Below, piece by piece: positions 38,308-46,403 of a DNA stretch of 64,000 nucleotides. The notes beneath the pieces were generated by a model that worked only from the letters and a program-made list of their open reading frames with translations, was not told the origin of the DNA and did no database searches. The translations under genes and the position numbers were made by a program. Source of the DNA: Myxococcaceae bacterium (GTDB lineage: Bacteria > Myxococcota > Myxococcia > Myxococcales > Myxococcaceae); contig JAEUJQ010000090.1 of NCBI GenBank assembly GCA_016793095.1, forward strand, positions 24,439 through 88,438, read 5' to 3'. The first letter of the stretch is position 1; each line of letters begins with the position of its first letter.

Positions 38308-40251
38308 ATGACGACGACCCCCGCGCTGCCCAAGGCCGCCTCGCTGCTGTCCGGCTCCGTCGAGCAGTTCACCAGGCGCTGCGACGAGGCCCTCGCGACG
38401 GCGAAGGCGAACCTCGAGGCCCTCAAGAAGCTGGGGCCCGGCGCCGACGCGCAGAAGCTCTCGCTCTACGACGACGCGACGACGCTCTTGTCGAACGCCG
38501 GCGCGCGCAGCGGGCTCGCCCGCGAGGTGCACCCCGCGGCGACGTTCAGGGAGGCGGCCGAGGCGTGCGAGCAGCGCATCGAGGCCTTCAACGTCGAGCT
38601 CGCCCAGGACAAGGCGCTCTACGACGCGCTCGCCGCCGTCGACGGCAAGGCCTTCGACCCGGTGACGGGCTTCTGGCTCTTCAAGACGCTGCGCGAGTTC
38701 CGCCGCGCCGGCGTGGACCGCGACGAGGCGACGCGCGCGAAGGTGAAGGCGCTCAACGAAGAGCTCGTGAAGCTGGGCCAGGCCTTCGGCCGCAACATCC
38801 GCGACGACGTGCGCACGGTGACGGCGAAGCCGGCCGACCTCGACGGGGTACCGAAGGACTGGCTCGACGCGCACCCGGTGGGCGCCGGCGGCCTCGTGAC
38901 CGTCACCACCAACCCGCCCGACTACCTGCCGGTGATGGTGTACGCGAAGAGCGCGACGGTGCGCGAGGCGCTGTGGCGCGCGTACCGCAACCGCGCCTTC
39001 CCGGCGAACGTCGAGGTGCTGAAGACGCTGCTCGCGAAGCGGCACGAGCTGGCGACGCTGCTCGGCTACGCGTCGTGGGCCGACTACGCGCTCGAGACGA
39101 AGATGGCGAAGACGGGCAAGGCGGCGGCCGACTTCATCGAGCAGGGCCGCAAGGCCACCGAGGCGCGCGCGAAGGCCGACATGGCCGTGCTGCTCGCCCG
39201 CAAGCAGAAGGACGCGCCCGGCGCGAAGGCCGTCGAGCCCTGGGAGCAGGACTTCTACGAGGACCGGGTGAAGAACGAGCAGTACGGCCTCGACTCGCAG
39301 GCGCTGCGCACCTACTTCGAGTTCGGCACCGTGAAGCAGGGGGTGATGGACCTCACCTCGCGGCTCTTCTCGGTGCGCTACGTGAAGGTGACGGACGCGC
39401 AGGTCTGGCACCCGGACGTCGAGACGTACGACGTGTACGAGGGTGACGCGCTGCTCGGGCGCTTCCACCTCGACATGCACCCGCGCGACAACAAGTACAA
39501 ACACGCGGCGCAGTTCGGCCTCACCGTGGGCCGCGGCGGCCGGGAGCTGCCCGAGGCGGTGCTGGTGTGCAACTTCCCGAAGCCCGGGGGCCTCTTGCAG
39601 CACAGCGAGGTCGAGACGTTCTTCCACGAGTTCGGCCACCTGCTGCACGAGCTCTTCGCGGGCCGCCAGCGGTGGGGCGGCGTGTCGGGCATTCGCACCG
39701 AGTGGGACTTCGTCGAGGTGCCGTCGATGCTGCTGCAGGAGTGGCCGCTCGACGCCGAGGCGCTGGCCGCCTTCGCGAAGCACCACCCGACGGGCGAGGT
39801 GATTCCCGCCGCGCTCGTGAAGCAGCTCAAGGCGGCGAAGGAGTTCGGCGTGGGCCTGTCGACGCGCCGGCAGTTCTTCCTCGCGGCCGTGTCCCTCGGG
39901 TACCACGACCGCGCGCCGGGCTTCGACACCTCGGCCGTGCTGAAGGAGCTGCAGGCCTCGTTCGAGCCGTTCCGCCGCGAGCACGTCGAGGGCACGCACT
40001 TCGAGCTGGGCTTCGGCCACCTCGATGGCTACTCGGCCGCCTACTACACGTACCAGTGGAGCACCGTCATCGCGAAGGACCTGCTCACGCGCTTCAAGGC
40101 GAAGGGCATGCTGAACGGCGAGGTGGCCACCGAGTACCGCAAGAAGGTGCTCGAGCCCGGCGGAAGCCGTGAGGCCGCGGCCCTCGTGCAGGACTTCCTC
40201 GGCAGGCCGTACCGCTTCGACGCGTTCCAGGCCTGGCTCGACGGGAGGTAG
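38308..40251 (+). CDS. M3-family metallopeptidase (thimet oligopeptidase-like)
   Basis: 647 residues, the family's usual size. The helical N-terminal half leads to the catalytic zinc motif HEFGH at 440-444 (in TFFHEFGHLLHELF) and the third ligand E470 in DFVEVPSMLLQEW, correctly spaced after the motif. Other M3 marks are YFEFGTVKQGVMDLTSRLF, FHLDMHPRDNKYKHAAQFGL, and GYSAAYYTYQWS near the end. Cleaves short peptides. If the TTG at 38191 is used, it would be a lipoprotein (SLTLALAC); the strong ribosome site argues for a cytoplasmic form. The antiporter gene starts two bases after its stop. Confidence 0.95.
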   Translation: MTTTPALPKAASLLSGSVEQFTRRCDEALATAKANLEALKKLGPGADAQKLSLYDDATTLLSNAGARSGLAREVHPAATFREAAEACEQRIEAFNVELAQDKALYDALAAVDGKAFDPVTGFWLFKTLREFRRAGVDRDEATRAKVKALNEELVKLGQAFGRNIRDDVRTVTAKPADLDGVPKDWLDAHPVGAGGLVTVTTNPPDYLPVMVYAKSATVREALWRAYRNRAFPANVEVLKTLLAKRHELATLLGYASWADYALETKMAKTGKAAADFIEQGRKATEARAKADMAVLLARKQKDAPGAKAVEPWEQDFYEDRVKNEQYGLDSQALRTYFEFGTVKQGVMDLTSRLFSVRYVKVTDAQVWHPDVETYDVYEGDALLGRFHLDMHPRDNKYKHAAQFGLTVGRGGRELPEAVLVCNFPKPGGLLQHSEVETFFHEFGHLLHELFAGRQRWGGVSGIRTEWDFVEVPSMLLQEWPLDAEALAAFAKHHPTGEVIPAALVKQLKAAKEFGVGLSTRRQFFLAAVSLGYHDRAPGFDTSAVLKELQASFEPFRREHVEGTHFELGFGHLDGYSAAYYTYQWSTVIAKDLLTRFKAKGMLNGEVATEYRKKVLEPGGSREAAALVQDFLGRPYRFDAFQAWLDGR

Positions 40252-40253
40252 CG

Positions 40254-41813
40254 GTGCGGGTCGAGTACGTGCTCGTCGCGCTGTTCGCCGTCGCCACCGC
40301 CGTGGCGCTCGTCGCGCGCAGGTTCAGGGTACCGTACACCGTCGCCCTCGTCATCGCGGGCCTGGCGCTCGGCACGGCGCACGCGCTCGAGCCGCCTCAC
40401 CTCACGCGCGAGCTCCTCTACGCCGTCTTCCTGCCGGGCCTGCTCTTCGAGGCCTCGTTCGCGCTCGAGTTCAAGAAGTTCTGGGCGAACAAGGTGGCCG
40501 TCACGGCGCTCGCGGTGCCGGGGTTGCTGCTCGCCATCGCGCTGACGTCGTTCCTCCTGGTCCCGGTGGTGAACGGACTGCACTTCGTCGAGGACTTCAC
40601 CCTGCTCGAGGGCCTCGTCTTCGCCGCGGTCATCGCCGCGACCGACCCCATCGCGGTGGTGGGGCTCTTCAAGGCGCTGGGCGCTCCCAAGCGGCTCGCC
40701 GTGCTCGTCGAGGGCGAGAGCCTGCTCAACGACGGCACCGCCGTGGTCGTCTTCACCATCATCGTCGGCGTCGCGGCGGGCCAGCCCTTCTCGCTGCCCG
40801 TCGCCCTCGTCGAGTTCGTGCGCGTCGTCGGCATGGGCGTGCTGGTCGGCCTCGCCTTCGGGTACGGCGCCTCGCTGGTCATCCAGAAGGTGGACGACCC
40901 GATGATCGAGATCACCGTCACCACCATTGCGGCCTACGGCAGCTTCGTCGCGGCCGAGCACTTCCACTACTCCGGCGTCATCGCGACGGTGACGGCGGGC
41001 ATGCTGTGCGGGAACTACGCGGCGCGCACGGGCATGAGCCCTTCGACGCGCATCGCGGTTGCCACGTTCTGGGAGTACCTCGCGTTCGCGTTGAACAGCC
41101 TGGTGTTCCTCTTGATTGGCTTCGAGGTCGAAGAGGACGCCCTGGTCGCCGCGTGGCTCCCCATCGTCGTGGGCTTCGGCGCGGTGGTGCTGGGGCGCGC
41201 GGCCGTCATCTACCTCGTGTCGCTGCTGCTGAAGCGCAGCTCGGAGGCCATCCCCTGGTCCTGGGCCACGGTGCTGACGTGGGGTGGGCTGCGCGGGAGC
41301 CTGTCGATGGTGCTGGTGCTCGGCCTGCCGCAGTCGCTGCCGCACCGCGACATCCTCGTGACGATGACGTTCGGGGTCGTCATCCTCTCCATTCTCGTCC
41401 AGGGCCTCACCATGGGGCCGCTCCTCAGGCGGCTCGGGCTGGTCGGGCATCACGGCGCCGCCCTCGAGCTCGAGCGCCTGCGTGGCCAGTCTCAGGGCGC
41501 GGCGGCCGCGCTCCAGGAGCTGACCCGCCTCGAGCAGGCTGGTGGGGTGTCGAGCGCCGCGCTGGCGCAGGTGCGCGCGGCCTACGAGGAGCGCCAGGCC
41601 GGCCTGCGCAAGGCCATCGACGCCGTCCACCTCGAGGCCGCCGACGCTGCTGCCGAGGAGCGGCGCCGCGCGCTGGTGCACGCCCTCACCGCCGAGAAGG
41701 ACGCGCTCCTGTCGGCGAAGGCCCGCGGCGCCCTCGACGCCGCCGTGCTCGACGAGCTCATCGCGGACGTCGACAGGCGCCTCGTCGAGGCGTCCACCGC
41801 GGCCAACGTCTGA
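40254..41813 (+). CDS. CPA1-family Na+/H+ antiporter with long cytoplasmic tail
   Basis: 519 residues from the GTG at 40254, with GGGAGGT just upstream. About 12 spans; family marks are GLLFEASFALEFKKFW, AATDPIAVVGLFKALGAPKR, LVEGESLLNDGTAVVVFTII and WGGLRGSLSMVLVLGLPQ, where the paired ND and DP residues belong to the ion site. A helical, charged C-terminal region (about 400-519) is a likely regulatory tail: LTRLEQAGGVSSAALAQVRA and following Lys/Glu-rich helices. Exchanges Na+ (or K+) for H+ across the inner membrane. Probably co-transcribed with the M3 peptidase. Confidence 0.93.
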   Translation: MRVEYVLVALFAVATAVALVARRFRVPYTVALVIAGLALGTAHALEPPHLTRELLYAVFLPGLLFEASFALEFKKFWANKVAVTALAVPGLLLAIALTSFLLVPVVNGLHFVEDFTLLEGLVFAAVIAATDPIAVVGLFKALGAPKRLAVLVEGESLLNDGTAVVVFTIIVGVAAGQPFSLPVALVEFVRVVGMGVLVGLAFGYGASLVIQKVDDPMIEITVTTIAAYGSFVAAEHFHYSGVIATVTAGMLCGNYAARTGMSPSTRIAVATFWEYLAFALNSLVFLLIGFEVEEDALVAAWLPIVVGFGAVVLGRAAVIYLVSLLLKRSSEAIPWSWATVLTWGGLRGSLSMVLVLGLPQSLPHRDILVTMTFGVVILSILVQGLTMGPLLRRLGLVGHHGAALELERLRGQSQGAAAALQELTRLEQAGGVSSAALAQVRAAYEERQAGLRKAIDAVHLEAADAAAEERRRALVHALTAEKDALLSAKARGALDAAVLDELIADVDRRLVEASTAANV

Positions 41814-41858
41814 AGAAACCGGCCCGCGGCCGCCGGGGCTCGCGTAGGTTTCGGTTTG

Positions 41859-42338
41859 ATGTCAAAGCACCACGACAAGCACAAGAAGCACCACCGCAGC
41901 TCGGCCATCGACTCGTTCATCGACGCCGGCCGCCTCGACGCGGCGCTGGCGCCGTGGGTGCCCGACGCCGACGAGCGCGCGTTCGTCTTGCGGTGCGTGC
42001 TCGAGGAGGGGCCCTCTCACCACCGGGGGGCGAACTTCGTGCTGCTCTCGTTGCTCGTCGACCTGACGCAGCGCCTTGGCGTGAAGGCGCCCGGGGCCGG
42101 TCGTTCGCGGCCCTTCCCGATGCGGCTGCCGCCCCACCTCGAGGAGGAGATTGACGACGACGAGTGGCCCCTGGGCGTGCCTGAGCGGCCCCTGGTCGCC
42201 CTCGCCTCGAATGACGAGCGCGCCCTCGACGCGATGGTGGACTGCATGACCGACGGGCCGCCCCAGCACGCGCTGGCGAACGTGCTCATGCTGCAGCTGC
42301 TCGACGCGATGCTCGCGAAGGTGGGGAGCGCGCCGTGA
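41859..42338 (+). CDS. Hypothetical His/Lys-rich N-terminus protein
   Basis: 159 residues from the ATG at 41859 (a TTG directly before it is also in frame). The start SKHHDKHKKHHRSS is unusually rich in His and Lys and could bind metal. The rest is helical and acidic in places (EEEIDDDEWPLG) with no membrane span. Start of a three-gene coupled unit: its stop overlaps the next GTG by four bases. No family recognised. Confidence 0.75.
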   Translation: MSKHHDKHKKHHRSSAIDSFIDAGRLDAALAPWVPDADERAFVLRCVLEEGPSHHRGANFVLLSLLVDLTQRLGVKAPGAGRSRPFPMRLPPHLEEEIDDDEWPLGVPERPLVALASNDERALDAMVDCMTDGPPQHALANVLMLQLLDAMLAKVGSAP

Positions 42339-42979
42339 CGGGCGCGGTGGACCTCGGCACCATCGAGCAGGCCTTCCGGGTGGCGGCGGCAGAGCTGGGC
42401 ATGTGCGACGCCGCGTGGCGCTTCGCGCAGCAGCTCTCGACGGCCGGCGGGCCCGAGGTCGTCGAGCAGGTGCGCGATGGGCTCGGCCGCGTGTTCCCCG
42501 TCCTCGACGCCGTGTTCAGCCGGCACCTCGCCAGCACCCCGGCGCCCAGCGGTGACGCGTCAGCCGCCGCCCGGGCCTGCGCGGGCCTCAGACGCCTCGT
42601 CCTCGTCGGCCTCGAGGCGCGGTGGACCGACGCGCTCGTGAAGCAGCTCGAGGGTGTCGAGCTGGCGGTGCTGCTGCCGGCGGCGCTGCCGGGAGACGTG
42701 GGCCGGGTGATGGCCAACCTGCCGCCAGCCGTCCAGCACGTGACGCTCGACGACTTCCAGCGCCTGGCCGGCCCGAAGAGCGGGCTCCTCACCTTCGTCT
42801 ACGGAGCCACGGCGCAAGGGGCCTTCGTGCTTCCCGAGTGGGTGCGCGCGCAAGGGCCCGACGTGCGCGCCCAGTTCCGGAGCTTCATCGGCTGGGCGAT
42901 TCTCGACGCGCCGCCCGACGTGTACCCACGGTGGCTCGTCGAGGTGCCGCCCACCGCCTTCACCGCGCTCGTCTCATGA
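42335..42979 (+). CDS. Hypothetical cytoplasmic protein
   Basis: 214 residues from a GTG inside the preceding stop (GTGA). Helical N-terminus (DLGTIEQAFRVAAAELGMCD), then an alpha/beta core with strands RRLVLVGLEARWT, VELAVLLPAAL, VQHVTLDDFQRLAG, LLTFVYGATAQGAFVLPEW. The order of strands and helices recalls a Rossmann-like or HAD-like fold, but no catalytic motif stands out. The stop overlaps the permease start by four bases. Confidence 0.75.
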   Translation: MTGAVDLGTIEQAFRVAAAELGMCDAAWRFAQQLSTAGGPEVVEQVRDGLGRVFPVLDAVFSRHLASTPAPSGDASAAARACAGLRRLVLVGLEARWTDALVKQLEGVELAVLLPAALPGDVGRVMANLPPAVQHVTLDDFQRLAGPKSGLLTFVYGATAQGAFVLPEWVRAQGPDVRAQFRSFIGWAILDAPPDVYPRWLVEVPPTAFTALVS

Positions 42980-44298
42980 CGGGTCACCAGCTCGCGACCA
43001 CCCTGGCGCTGGTGGCGACGCTCGTCGCGCAGGCGATGCTGCCCGGCTGGCGGCTGCTCGTGGTGACGACGGGCGCGCTGGCGTCGATGGTGTTGAGCGC
43101 GGTGCTGGGCGGCGTCGGAGCCCAGGCGCTGTTCGCGCAGGTGCCGTGGGACGTGCTCGTCATCGTCGTCGTGCTGGGGCTGTTCTCGGAGTTCCTCGCG
43201 GCGTCGAGGGCCTTCGGGCTGCTCGCGGTGCGGGCCGCCAACCTGTCTGGGGGCCGCCCGCTGCGGCTCACCGTCATCTTCGTCGTCTCGATGTACGCGG
43301 TCAGCGGCGTGGTGAACAACCTCACGGCCCTGCTGCTGGTGCTGCCGGTGCTGCTGAGCCTCTTGAAGCTGCTCGGCACCTCGCAGCGGCACCTCACCTG
43401 GACGCTCGGCGCGGTGCTGGTGGCGTGCAACCTGGGCGGCGCGGCGACGCCCATCGGCGACTTCCCCGCGATCCTGCTGCTCGGCCGCGGCGCGATGACG
43501 TTCACCGACTACCTCACGCGGGCGCTCCCGCAGACGCTGGTGGCGCTCGGGCTCTTCCTCGGCGTGGTGTTCGTGGCGCGCCCGCAGCGCGACCTGCCGC
43601 AGAGCCCCGTCAACGCCAGCCTGGCCCTCACGACGATGCGCGCGCTGTACCGCAACGTGCGTGTAGACCGGCGCCTCGTCGTGCCGGGGGCCCTCGGCCT
43701 GCTCGCGATGCTGGCCGGCTGGCTGCTGCTGCCCGCGTCGTGGGGCCTCGGGCCAGACGTCGTCGCCTGGGCGGGCGCCGCGCTCGTCCTCTGGAGCCTG
43801 CCGTCGCTCGGAGAGTCCCTCACCCGCCGCCGGGTGGACGTCGAGGCGGTGCTCTTCCTGCTCTCGCTCTTCCTGCTCGTCGGAGCGGTTCGCGCGGCGG
43901 GCACCTTCGAGCTCGCCGGACAGGCGCTGGCCTCGCTTCCGCTCTCGCCGAAGGGACAGGTGCTGGTCTTCCTCGTCATCGCGGCGGTGCTGACGGGCCT
44001 GTTCTCGGCTGGCCCGGGAATGGCGGCGCTCCTCGACGTCGCGCAGGGGCTCGCCCAGCACCACCCACCCGAGGCCATCTACGTGGGGCTGGCGATGTCG
44101 GTCTGCGCGGGCAGCTCGCTGTTCCTCACCGCGGCGACGTCGGGGCCTCTCACCCAGTCGCTCACCGAACGGGCGGCCCTGCGCACGCGTTCCGACGCGC
44201 CAGGCCGCTTCGGCTTCTTCGAGTTCGCGCCCGTCGGGCTGCTGGGCTTCATCGTCATCCTCGGCACCGGGCTCGCCTTCGTCTGGGCTTCGCTGTGA
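42976..44298 (+). CDS. ArsB/NhaD/SLC13-like ion permease
   Basis: 440 residues, 11-12 spans, start in an ATGA overlap. Ion-transporter superfamily marks are VVNNLTALLLVLPVLLSLL (helical-hairpin motif), CNLGGAATPIGDFPAILLLG, then a second pseudo-repeat with GPGMAALLDV and SSLFLTAATSGPLTQSL. This is the arrangement of ArsB/NhaD-type permeases. Substrate unknown: arsenite, Na+/H+ exchange and dicarboxylate all occur in this superfamily. The two small upstream genes are translationally coupled and may regulate it. Confidence 0.88.
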   Translation: MTGHQLATTLALVATLVAQAMLPGWRLLVVTTGALASMVLSAVLGGVGAQALFAQVPWDVLVIVVVLGLFSEFLAASRAFGLLAVRAANLSGGRPLRLTVIFVVSMYAVSGVVNNLTALLLVLPVLLSLLKLLGTSQRHLTWTLGAVLVACNLGGAATPIGDFPAILLLGRGAMTFTDYLTRALPQTLVALGLFLGVVFVARPQRDLPQSPVNASLALTTMRALYRNVRVDRRLVVPGALGLLAMLAGWLLLPASWGLGPDVVAWAGAALVLWSLPSLGESLTRRRVDVEAVLFLLSLFLLVGAVRAAGTFELAGQALASLPLSPKGQVLVFLVIAAVLTGLFSAGPGMAALLDVAQGLAQHHPPEAIYVGLAMSVCAGSSLFLTAATSGPLTQSLTERAALRTRSDAPGRFGFFEFAPVGLLGFIVILGTGLAFVWASL

Positions 44299-44399
44299 CG
44301 CACGGCTGACCTCGAAGCTGGCGGAACAACGGCCGCCTCGGGCGCGAACGCGAACGCGTGCGAGCGAGCTCCTCACGCGCCGGACTCGCTGACCTGCGG

Positions 44400-44430
44400 T
44401 GTCAGCCCTGCGTGCTGTACTGGGCGCATG
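44400..44430 (+). repeat. Duplicated start-region sequence, copy 1
   Basis: This 31-base stretch ending in the ATG of the 44428 gene is nearly identical (30 of 31) to 45792-45822 before its paralogue at 45820. Looser similarity continues about 50 bases farther upstream (GCGAACGCGAA). Confidence 0.8.
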
Positions 44431-44970
44431 ACGAGACGACCGAAGAGCGCGAGTGAGACGTTCGTGCGTGCCGCCGTGGGGACGGGCGCGAACGCGCTGA
44501 TGCGGAAGGCCGGCTTCAAGCGGCCAGGGGGCGGGTGGAGGTACTACCGCGAGCGGCCGTGGATCGAGGCGTCACCGCTACGCGACGAGGTGCTGGTCTC
44601 CGCCAGCTGGCCGAGCCGTGGGACGGGCGAGCTGGAGCTCCAGCTCAGGTCGGCGGCGCCGCATGCCTCGGCGCTGCGCTCGCACGAGGTGCGGTTCCCC
44701 CTCGACGTGCTCGGCGACCCGTTGGACCTCGCGGTGTGGCTCAACCACTGGCTCCGCACCGAGGGCCTGCCGTGGTTCGACCGCCCGCTCGACCTCGTCG
44801 CCCTCGCCCAGGAGGCCGAGGCGTCGCGCCCCCGGCTCGAGTGGACCGACTGGGACACGCATCGGATCGCGTCGCTGTGGCGCCTCGCCGGTCGGCCCGA
44901 GGAGGCGGAGCGGCTCGAGGCGTCCCTGCGACTGCGACCGGCCCCCACTGACGCGGACGCGCCGTTCTGA
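44428..44970 (+). CDS. DUF4304-like protein, paralogue A
   Basis: 180 residues. N-terminus SASETFVRAAVGTGANALMR and KAGFKRPGGGWRYYRERPW are shared almost word for word with the protein at 45820. The core (AAPHASALRSHEVRFPLDVL, LAVWLNHWLRTEGLPWFDRP) fits the DUF4304 pattern of hydrophobic strand, GF-x-(K/R) and paired strands, though by eye only. The last 20 residues include part of a tandem duplicated segment. Cytoplasmic; function unknown. Confidence 0.75.
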   Translation: MTRRPKSASETFVRAAVGTGANALMRKAGFKRPGGGWRYYRERPWIEASPLRDEVLVSASWPSRGTGELELQLRSAAPHASALRSHEVRFPLDVLGDPLDLAVWLNHWLRTEGLPWFDRPLDLVALAQEAEASRPRLEWTDWDTHRIASLWRLAGRPEEAERLEASLRLRPAPTDADAPF

Positions 44971-45083
44971 CCTGCGACGGCGCAGGGGCGACGCAGCCTG
45001 ACGCGCTGGCGACCGGCCCCCACCGACGCGGACGCGCCGTTCTGACCTGCGAAGGGGCGACGCAGCCTGACGCGCTGGCGACG
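44934..45083 (+). repeat. Imperfect 75-bp tandem duplication
   Basis: A segment of about 75 bases beginning GCGACCGGCCCCCAC is repeated at 45009 with a six-base deletion. The first copy includes the 3' codons and stop of the 44428 gene (TGA at 44968-44970); the second lies in the gap to the next gene. Confidence 0.85.
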
Positions 45084-45115
45084 GCATTTCGGCTCGACGA
45101 CGCCAGCCTGTGGGC

Positions 45116-45676
45116 TCACCCGATGCCGGCGCGCTCCGCCAGCTCGGCCACGCTCGTGCCCTGCCGGTCCGAGAACTCCCTGGCGACGTGCGCGAGGTCC
45201 TTCTTCGCGCCGGGGCGATCGCCGCTGACCCACTTGAGCTGCGCCCGCAGCACCCTCGTGAAGCCATCGCCGAGGTCGAGGGTGCGGAGCGCGCTCCTGG
45301 CGTCAACGACCGCGTCCCACTCGTCGAGGAGCCGCTCGAGACCACGCCACAGCGCCGCGCCGCTCGCAGGCCCGGGGACGTGCCGGGCGGGGAGACCTCG
45401 GACAAACTCCTCGAGGCCCCCACCGAGGTGGACCGTCTGGCCGCCAATGATCAGGTTCCCGACGTCGTCCGCCCCGAGCGCCTCCACCTCGTCGAAGACG
45501 AGGCCGACGTTCACGTAGAAGTCGCCAGCGCCGCGAGAGCCCTCGAAGGTGATCAGCTGACGCGTCTTACCCACCCGCCGCGAGAAGGTGAGCGCCTTCT
45601 TCCTGAACCCGCGCGCCTTCAGCCCCGGAGCGATGCCCGCGGTGACGAGGGTGATGAGCGGCTGGCGAACGGCCAC
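45116..45676 (-). CDS. DUF4304-like protein, antisense to the paralogue pair
   Basis: 186 residues from the GTG at 45676. N-terminus AVRQPLITLVTAGIAPGLKA, then RGFRKKALTFSRRVG and LITFEGSRGAGDFYVNVGLV, match the DUF4304 layout better than the neighbours do. The C-terminal third is helical. It lies on the minus strand between the two duplicated plus-strand genes. Function unknown. Confidence 0.78.
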   Translation of the reverse strand: MAVRQPLITLVTAGIAPGLKARGFRKKALTFSRRVGKTRQLITFEGSRGAGDFYVNVGLVFDEVEALGADDVGNLIIGGQTVHLGGGLEEFVRGLPARHVPGPASGAALWRGLERLLDEWDAVVDARSALRTLDLGDGFTRVLRAQLKWVSGDRPGAKKDLAHVAREFSDRQGTSVAELAERAGIG

Positions 45677-45791
45677 CGAGCGACGATAGCGAAGCGCGCC
45701 CACCGCGTCGCGGCTCCCCGAGTGAGGCCCGCTCGGGCTTCGCTCGCGAACGCGAATGCGTGCGCGCAACGAGGCGTCGGCTGACCGGCGA

Positions 45792-45822
45792 TGTCAGCCC
45801 TGCGTGCTGTGCTGGGCGCATG
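45792..45822 (+). repeat. Duplicated start-region sequence, copy 2
   Basis: Second copy of the 31-base sequence found at 44400-44430, immediately before and including the ATG at 45820. It shows that the duplication took the control region along with the gene. Confidence 0.8.
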
Positions 45823-46350
45823 CGAAACAAGCGACCGAAGGACCCGTTCGAGACGTTCGTGCGCGCCGTCCTCACCCTGGGCGCGAACCCGCTGATGAAG
45901 AAGGCCGGCTTCAAGCGGCCAGGCGGCGGGTGGAGGTACTACCGGGAGCGGCCCTGGACGGAGCGCTCTCCCTGGCTGGACGAGGTGTCGGTGGGGGCGG
46001 CCGGCTGGACGGTGGGGCACCTCACCCTGCGCCTGGCGCTCTCGGCGCAGCCCCACGTCCTCGTGTGCACTCACCGCTTCGACTTCCCCGTCGATTTGCT
46101 GGGCGACTCCCGGGACCTCGCGGTGTGGGTCCACCACTGGCTTCGCTCCGAGGCCCTGCCGTGGTTCGAGCGGCCGCTCGACCTCGAGGCCGTCGCGCGT
46201 GAGACCGAAGCGACGGAGCTGCGCCCGGGCCGCTCGGACTGGGCCGTTCGGCGGGTCGCGGGGCTGTGGCGCCTCGCCGGGCGACCTGAGGAGGCGGCGC
46301 GGGTCGAGGTCGAGCCTCCCGTCATGTGCGGCGATGGGTTGCCCTTCTGA
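45820..46350 (+). CDS. DUF4304-like protein, paralogue B
   Basis: 176 residues from the ATG at 45820. About half its residues match the 44428 protein: FVRAVLTLGANPLMKKAGFK, RPGGGWRYYRERPW, LAVWVHHWLRSEALPWFERP, VAGLWRLAGRPEEAARVE. The duplicated pair shares the 31-base start region. The C-terminal end differs (paralogue A carries the tandem duplicated segment). Cytoplasmic, function unknown. Confidence 0.76.
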   Translation: MRNKRPKDPFETFVRAVLTLGANPLMKKAGFKRPGGGWRYYRERPWTERSPWLDEVSVGAAGWTVGHLTLRLALSAQPHVLVCTHRFDFPVDLLGDSRDLAVWVHHWLRSEALPWFERPLDLEAVARETEATELRPGRSDWAVRRVAGLWRLAGRPEEAARVEVEPPVMCGDGLPF

Positions 46351-46363
46351 GCCGCAGCGGCTC
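46349..46363. terminator. Short hairpin after the paralogue B stop
   Basis: GAGCCG-CAG-CGGCTC forms a perfect six-base stem with a three-base loop that overlaps the end of the TGA. No T-run follows, so terminator activity is uncertain. Confidence 0.3.
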
Positions 46364-46403
46364 ATGCGTGCACCTGCCGACGGGCGCGTGCTAGCTCGCC
46401 CGC

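Noticed and set aside
44578..45447. Minus-strand frame of 289 codons across the DUF4304-like region
   Set aside because: Arg/Ser-rich, partly made of the tandem duplication, antisense to better-supported genes.
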